Notes under the pieces: model-generated
Told to the model about the DNA's origin: nothing
The model's database searches: none
Seen by the model: the letters and a program-made list of their open reading frames with translations, nothing else
Origin: Armatimonadota bacterium
GTDB taxonomy: Bacteria; Armatimonadota; Zipacnadia; Zipacnadales; UBA11051
NCBI GenBank assembly: GCA_013178155.1
Contig: JABLXH010000003.1
Span: 62,001 to 126,000, forward strand
Length of the DNA: 64,000 bases
Direction of reading: 5' to 3'
Translations under genes and position numbers: made by a program
Shown: positions 61,567-64,000 of the stretch, one piece after another
Numbering within the stretch: position 1 is the first letter of the stretch
How the letters are laid out: every line of letters starts with the position of its first letter

Positions 61567-61776
61567 GGATAATTAGGTAACTTTATGTATAATAGGTGAA
61601 ATTAGCCTATCGAAACCAGAGCTTCCCCTGCAAAAGGGCGGCGACATAAGCTCCACCCTCCAGCAGGCTGTCAGCACCTGCAAAAGTGGGACTCAGTCTG
61701 ACATTTCTGAGATGACGTGGTGTCCGCCCAACGAGACGCCGTCCAGATAAATCACCAGCCGGCCCAACGCATCGAA

Positions 61777-62094
61777 GACTCCCGGTCGTTCTTTATCGCT
61801 GCCCCATGCCGGTTGGGCGACGACGAACACCCCTTCTGGGGCACCGTCGGCTTCGGGAACCGAGGCGGCAAGGATTACCTCTTGGCCGGGCTGAGCTACC
61901 AGCCTAGCCCCCGTCTCAAGGTCAGGGCGGAGTACGACGGCTGGAATGTCAACGCGGCTGCCGCCTACGACATGAATGGGGGCGGGGATGAGGGGAAATA
62001 GCACTCGGTCTTCCTGGTCGGGCTGACGGACCTGGACCGGGTGACGTTGAGCCTGGGACTGACCTACAGCGGATCGCTCGTGGGCCGCGAGTAG
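61777..62094 (+). pseudogene. Partial duplicate of the beta-barrel gene with internal stop
   Basis: The second copy of the barrel 3' half reads DSRSFFIAAPCRLGDDEHPF and AEYDGWNVNAAAAYDMNGGG. A TAG at 61999-62001 replaces the Trp codon TGG of the intact gene; the same frame then continues HSVFLVGLTDLDRVTLSLGL to the normal stop at 62092-62094. No signal peptide or start belongs to it. Confidence 0.82.
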
Positions 62095-62140
62095 CCCGTG
62101 TCCCCTAACATAGCGGGGAGTGTTTATCTCTGCACATTTC

Positions 62141-62155
62141 ACTATCGTAGATAGT
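62141..62155. promoter_or_regulatory. Perfect inverted repeat ACTATC-GTA-GATAGT, copy 2
   Basis: Second copy of the palindrome, 26 bp before the ATG of the intact GT-C gene. Confidence 0.35.
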
Positions 62156-62180
62156 ATCTGTGGGGGCTATCCTACACAAT

Positions 62181-63644
62181 ATGAGCACCGATGAAAGCCG
62201 TCCGTCTCGCAACCTGACGTTGATCATACACGCGGCCTTGTTAATCTGCCTTGCAACATGGATTGCAGTCATCGTTCATCACCTGTTGAGATGGGGAAGC
62301 GTTCGTCGCTGGCTACTGGCACTGTTCGCGGTATTACTTGCTACTTCTGCTGCATGGCTCTTCAGGAACACATTAAAGGTCTTCCATCGTCCTGCGAAGA
62401 CTCGTCATGGGATCCTGGTCTTTGTAGCTGTCTCACTATTGCTGCTCATTATCCGTCTGGCGCTTGTTGTCGCCTATTCCGTGCCCCAAACAAGTGATTA
62501 CGGAGACTACCGCCGGCTTGGCCACGACCTATCCACAGGCAAAGGCTATCATTTTGCGTGGTCCAATACTGGGTTGGAAGCAGGAAAGTCAACACGTCCC
62601 CCGGGCTATCCACTCTTGCTTGCCTTGGCCTACTACGTCTCTGGGCAGGAGGAGCTTGCCGCCGGAGTACTCGATGCACTATTGGGCACGGCACTGGTTG
62701 TGATGGCCAGCCTCCTTGTTTTTCACATGAGTGGACCAGTTGCTGGATTGGTTACGCTTGTGGCGCTGGGGCTGTCCCCCCTGACGTTGTTATACACGCT
62801 GACAAGCACCTCCGAGACAGCCTTTGGTGCGTTTCTCTTTGCTGGTCTGCTGTTCGCGCACTATGCATCTTCGATGCACAGCAATCGCTCTCTCGTTTCT
62901 TGTGCTATTGGGGGGGGGCTGTTGGGCTATGCCTGCCTGATTCGTCCGCCAGGTATCGTATCGTCACTGTTGTGTCTCCTATGGTTGATGACTACCCGTG
63001 AGACCCCATTGAGGCGCCTGTCGCGGGCTGCGCTGTTCCTGTTTGCCCTGGTTCTGTCAATCGCTCCATGGACGTACCGAAACTACCTTGTACATGGGAG
63101 GTTATTGCTGATCAGCTCGAACGGTGGTGAGGTGTTCTACAGCGCAAACGTCGTGCCCAACAAGATCCTTGGTGGAGCTTACATGCCGGACAACTACCGT
63201 ACACTACGACGGTTATTCCCCAACGAAGTAGAAAGGAATACCGCAGGCTTTCTGTTAGGGACTCGTTACATACTGGCAAATCCTCAGCTATTTCTCGCCT
63301 CCTTGCCTCACAGATACGCGATGATGCTTGAGACACATGATTGGATGGTTGGTAGTGCTTGGCGGGTGCCAGTGCCCAAAGAGGTGCTGCAGGCGCTCAG
63401 CAACCTGTTCTTCTGGTTCATTCCTTTGTTTGCCATCATCAGATCCGGCGGCATCTTTCGCCTTCTCGCCAGTTCACGTCTGAGCATACTGCTCGCGATC
63501 GTGTATGTCGCTTGGTTTCCTCTCTCTGCCCTTTTTGAGACTTTCCCCCGAGCTCAGTACCCCTACATTCTGTTGCCCCTTATATTGTCGATAGCCGCTG
63601 TGTTCAGAGATGCGCCAGAACATCGGCAACAATCACCATCCTGA
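62181..63644 (+). CDS. GT-C membrane glycosyltransferase (GT39/ArnT-like)
   Basis: A 487-residue multi-pass protein. The first loop QTSDYGDYRRLGHDLSTGKG, with acidic residues at DYGDY, and STRPPGYPLLLALAYYVSG match the ArnT/PMT-like family. About ten hydrophobic segments follow, and a short periplasmic part includes SSNGGEVFYSANVVPNKILG. I chose the ATG at 62181 over a GTG at 62160; a truncated copy of the same start occurs at 61262. It is the last complete gene in the window. Confidence 0.8.
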   Translation: MSTDESRPSRNLTLIIHAALLICLATWIAVIVHHLLRWGSVRRWLLALFAVLLATSAAWLFRNTLKVFHRPAKTRHGILVFVAVSLLLLIIRLALVVAYSVPQTSDYGDYRRLGHDLSTGKGYHFAWSNTGLEAGKSTRPPGYPLLLALAYYVSGQEELAAGVLDALLGTALVVMASLLVFHMSGPVAGLVTLVALGLSPLTLLYTLTSTSETAFGAFLFAGLLFAHYASSMHSNRSLVSCAIGGGLLGYACLIRPPGIVSSLLCLLWLMTTRETPLRRLSRAALFLFALVLSIAPWTYRNYLVHGRLLLISSNGGEVFYSANVVPNKILGGAYMPDNYRTLRRLFPNEVERNTAGFLLGTRYILANPQLFLASLPHRYAMMLETHDWMVGSAWRVPVPKEVLQALSNLFFWFIPLFAIIRSGGIFRLLASSRLSILLAIVYVAWFPLSALFETFPRAQYPYILLPLILSIAAVFRDAPEHRQQSPS

Positions 63645-64000
63645 TCATGCCCTAATATGAGAGTGTGCCCCGACCCCAGCTGAGGCTGAGAGGGAGACGA
63701 GCGTTTTCTTCTGCGCGTCTGCTGAGATCGTGTCAGACCCGTCCTAACTAGGGAGAGCCGCTGTGAATTGGGCGGGCGGCGACTGACGTGGTCTTCGGGC
63801 CTGTCAATAGGCGGCGACAACGATGAAAGGTGCAGCACTTTGGCCACATTTATCAGAAGGTGATACCTCTGACATTCTTGCCAGCTTCGACGCTCCGCTC
63901 CCCTGCCATCCCTCGGGAAACCATCCAGAAAGTTTTGGCGGAAAGGCAACACACTGTCCTGGCGACTTGGCTCCTCTACACCGATCCCCAGAAACGTGAG
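63645..64000. other. Right-edge region without a recognised gene
   Basis: 356 bases after the GT-C gene. Nothing is clearly coding. A frame without stops runs from 63827 to the window edge (possible GTG at 63830) and could be the start of a gene, but its 58 residues match no family I know. The candidate operator at 63840-63865 lies within it. Confidence 0.45.
63840..63865. promoter_or_regulatory. Second copy of the 16-mer with TATCA-N5-TGATA
   Basis: TTGGCCACATTTATCA (63840-63855) is identical to 17690-17705, and TATCA (63851-63855) with TGATA (63861-63865) again forms an inverted repeat, with a 5-base spacer instead of 6. Flanking sequence is unrelated to the other site. Confidence 0.4.

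Larger units (their letters stand above)
61777..62330 (+). repeat. 920-bp-period duplication, copy 2
   Basis: Partner of 60857-61411. It runs on without a break into the intact GT-C gene at 62181. The interval between the copies (61412-61776) is unrelated and AT-rich around 61570-61610. Confidence 0.85.

Noticed and set aside
63830-64000. Possible gene start running off the right edge
   Set aside because: Only 58 codons, no ribosome site and no recognised motif; listed as region content only.
1-64000. CRISPR arrays, tRNA/rRNA genes, intact insertion sequences, prophage genes
   Set aside because: No regularly spaced identical repeats, cloverleaf or rRNA sequence, or complete transposase/phage frames were seen; only one decayed transposase fragment near 60 kb.

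Overview
This 64 kb window is almost entirely one surface-polysaccharide (exopolysaccharide/O-antigen type) locus joined to an exosortase/PEP-CTERM protein-sorting module. No rRNA, tRNA, CRISPR array or housekeeping gene was found. A diderm (outer-membrane) bacterium is indicated by two Wza-type export proteins with Poly_export/SLBB domains, an outer-membrane beta-barrel protein, and an exosortase with EpsI and PEP-CTERM substrates. Coding DNA of the left arm is very GC-rich (line 13381: 45 G/C of 60), while the central glycosyltransferase block is much lower (line 42481: 26 of 60), so the middle looks like imported, serotype-like DNA. The phylum cannot be read from the sequence; Armatimonadota/PVC-like or deltaproteobacterial-type lineages are only guesses.

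Layout. 1-10.7 kb (+): a GT4 glycosyltransferase, a fused nucleotidyltransferase-galactokinase, a sugar-nucleotide epimerase, three GT-C membrane glycosyltransferases in a row and a GNAT acetyltransferase. 10.7-14.8 kb (+): export module 1 behind a near-consensus promoter: multi-SLBB Wza-like protein, Wzz-like chain-length protein and a separate BY-kinase with a tyrosine tail. 15-18.6 kb: three PEP-CTERM proteins and a small coiled-coil protein. 18.8-23.9 kb (-): an operon of CapD/FlaA1-type dehydratase (frameshifted), GT-C enzyme, exosortase and EpsI. 24-25 kb: a 1 kb non-coding divergent region. 25-30.7 kb (+): export module 2 (Wza-like, fused Wzz-BY-kinase) and an ABC-2 transporter (Wzm/Wzt). 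30.7-53.5 kb (+): a tightly packed run of about ten GT4 and four GT2 glycosyltransferases, with a second nucleotidyltransferase-sugar kinase fusion, a deacetylase, FemAB/GNAT acyltransferases, a DegT-family enzyme, an O-antigen ligase/polymerase and a VanZ-like protein. 53.5-64 kb (+): GT-C enzymes, a WecA/MraY-type initiating phosphotransferase, a beta-barrel protein, and much recombination debris (partial gene duplications, truncated copies, a decayed transposase).

How the parts work together (inference): WecA-type transferase starts the chain on undecaprenyl phosphate; GT4/GT2/GT-C enzymes extend and decorate it using sugars activated by the two kinase-pyrophosphorylase fusions, the epimerase and CapD; the ABC transporter and/or the O-antigen polymerase move or join chains; Wzz/BY-kinase and Wza control length and export. 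The exosortase anchors PEP-CTERM proteins that probably interact with the polysaccharide.

The most interesting new signal is regulatory: the promoter pointing at the CapD-exosortase operon and the promoters of two PEP-CTERM genes share CTTGA direct repeats spaced 11 bp apart and fused to a TTGACA -35 element, with a weaker version before the coiled-coil gene. This suggests one regulator controls both the sorting enzyme and its substrates. Also notable are a PEP-CTERM tail plus terminator that recurs as a unit, two different nucleotidyltransferase-kinase fusions in one locus, and clear recombination scars.
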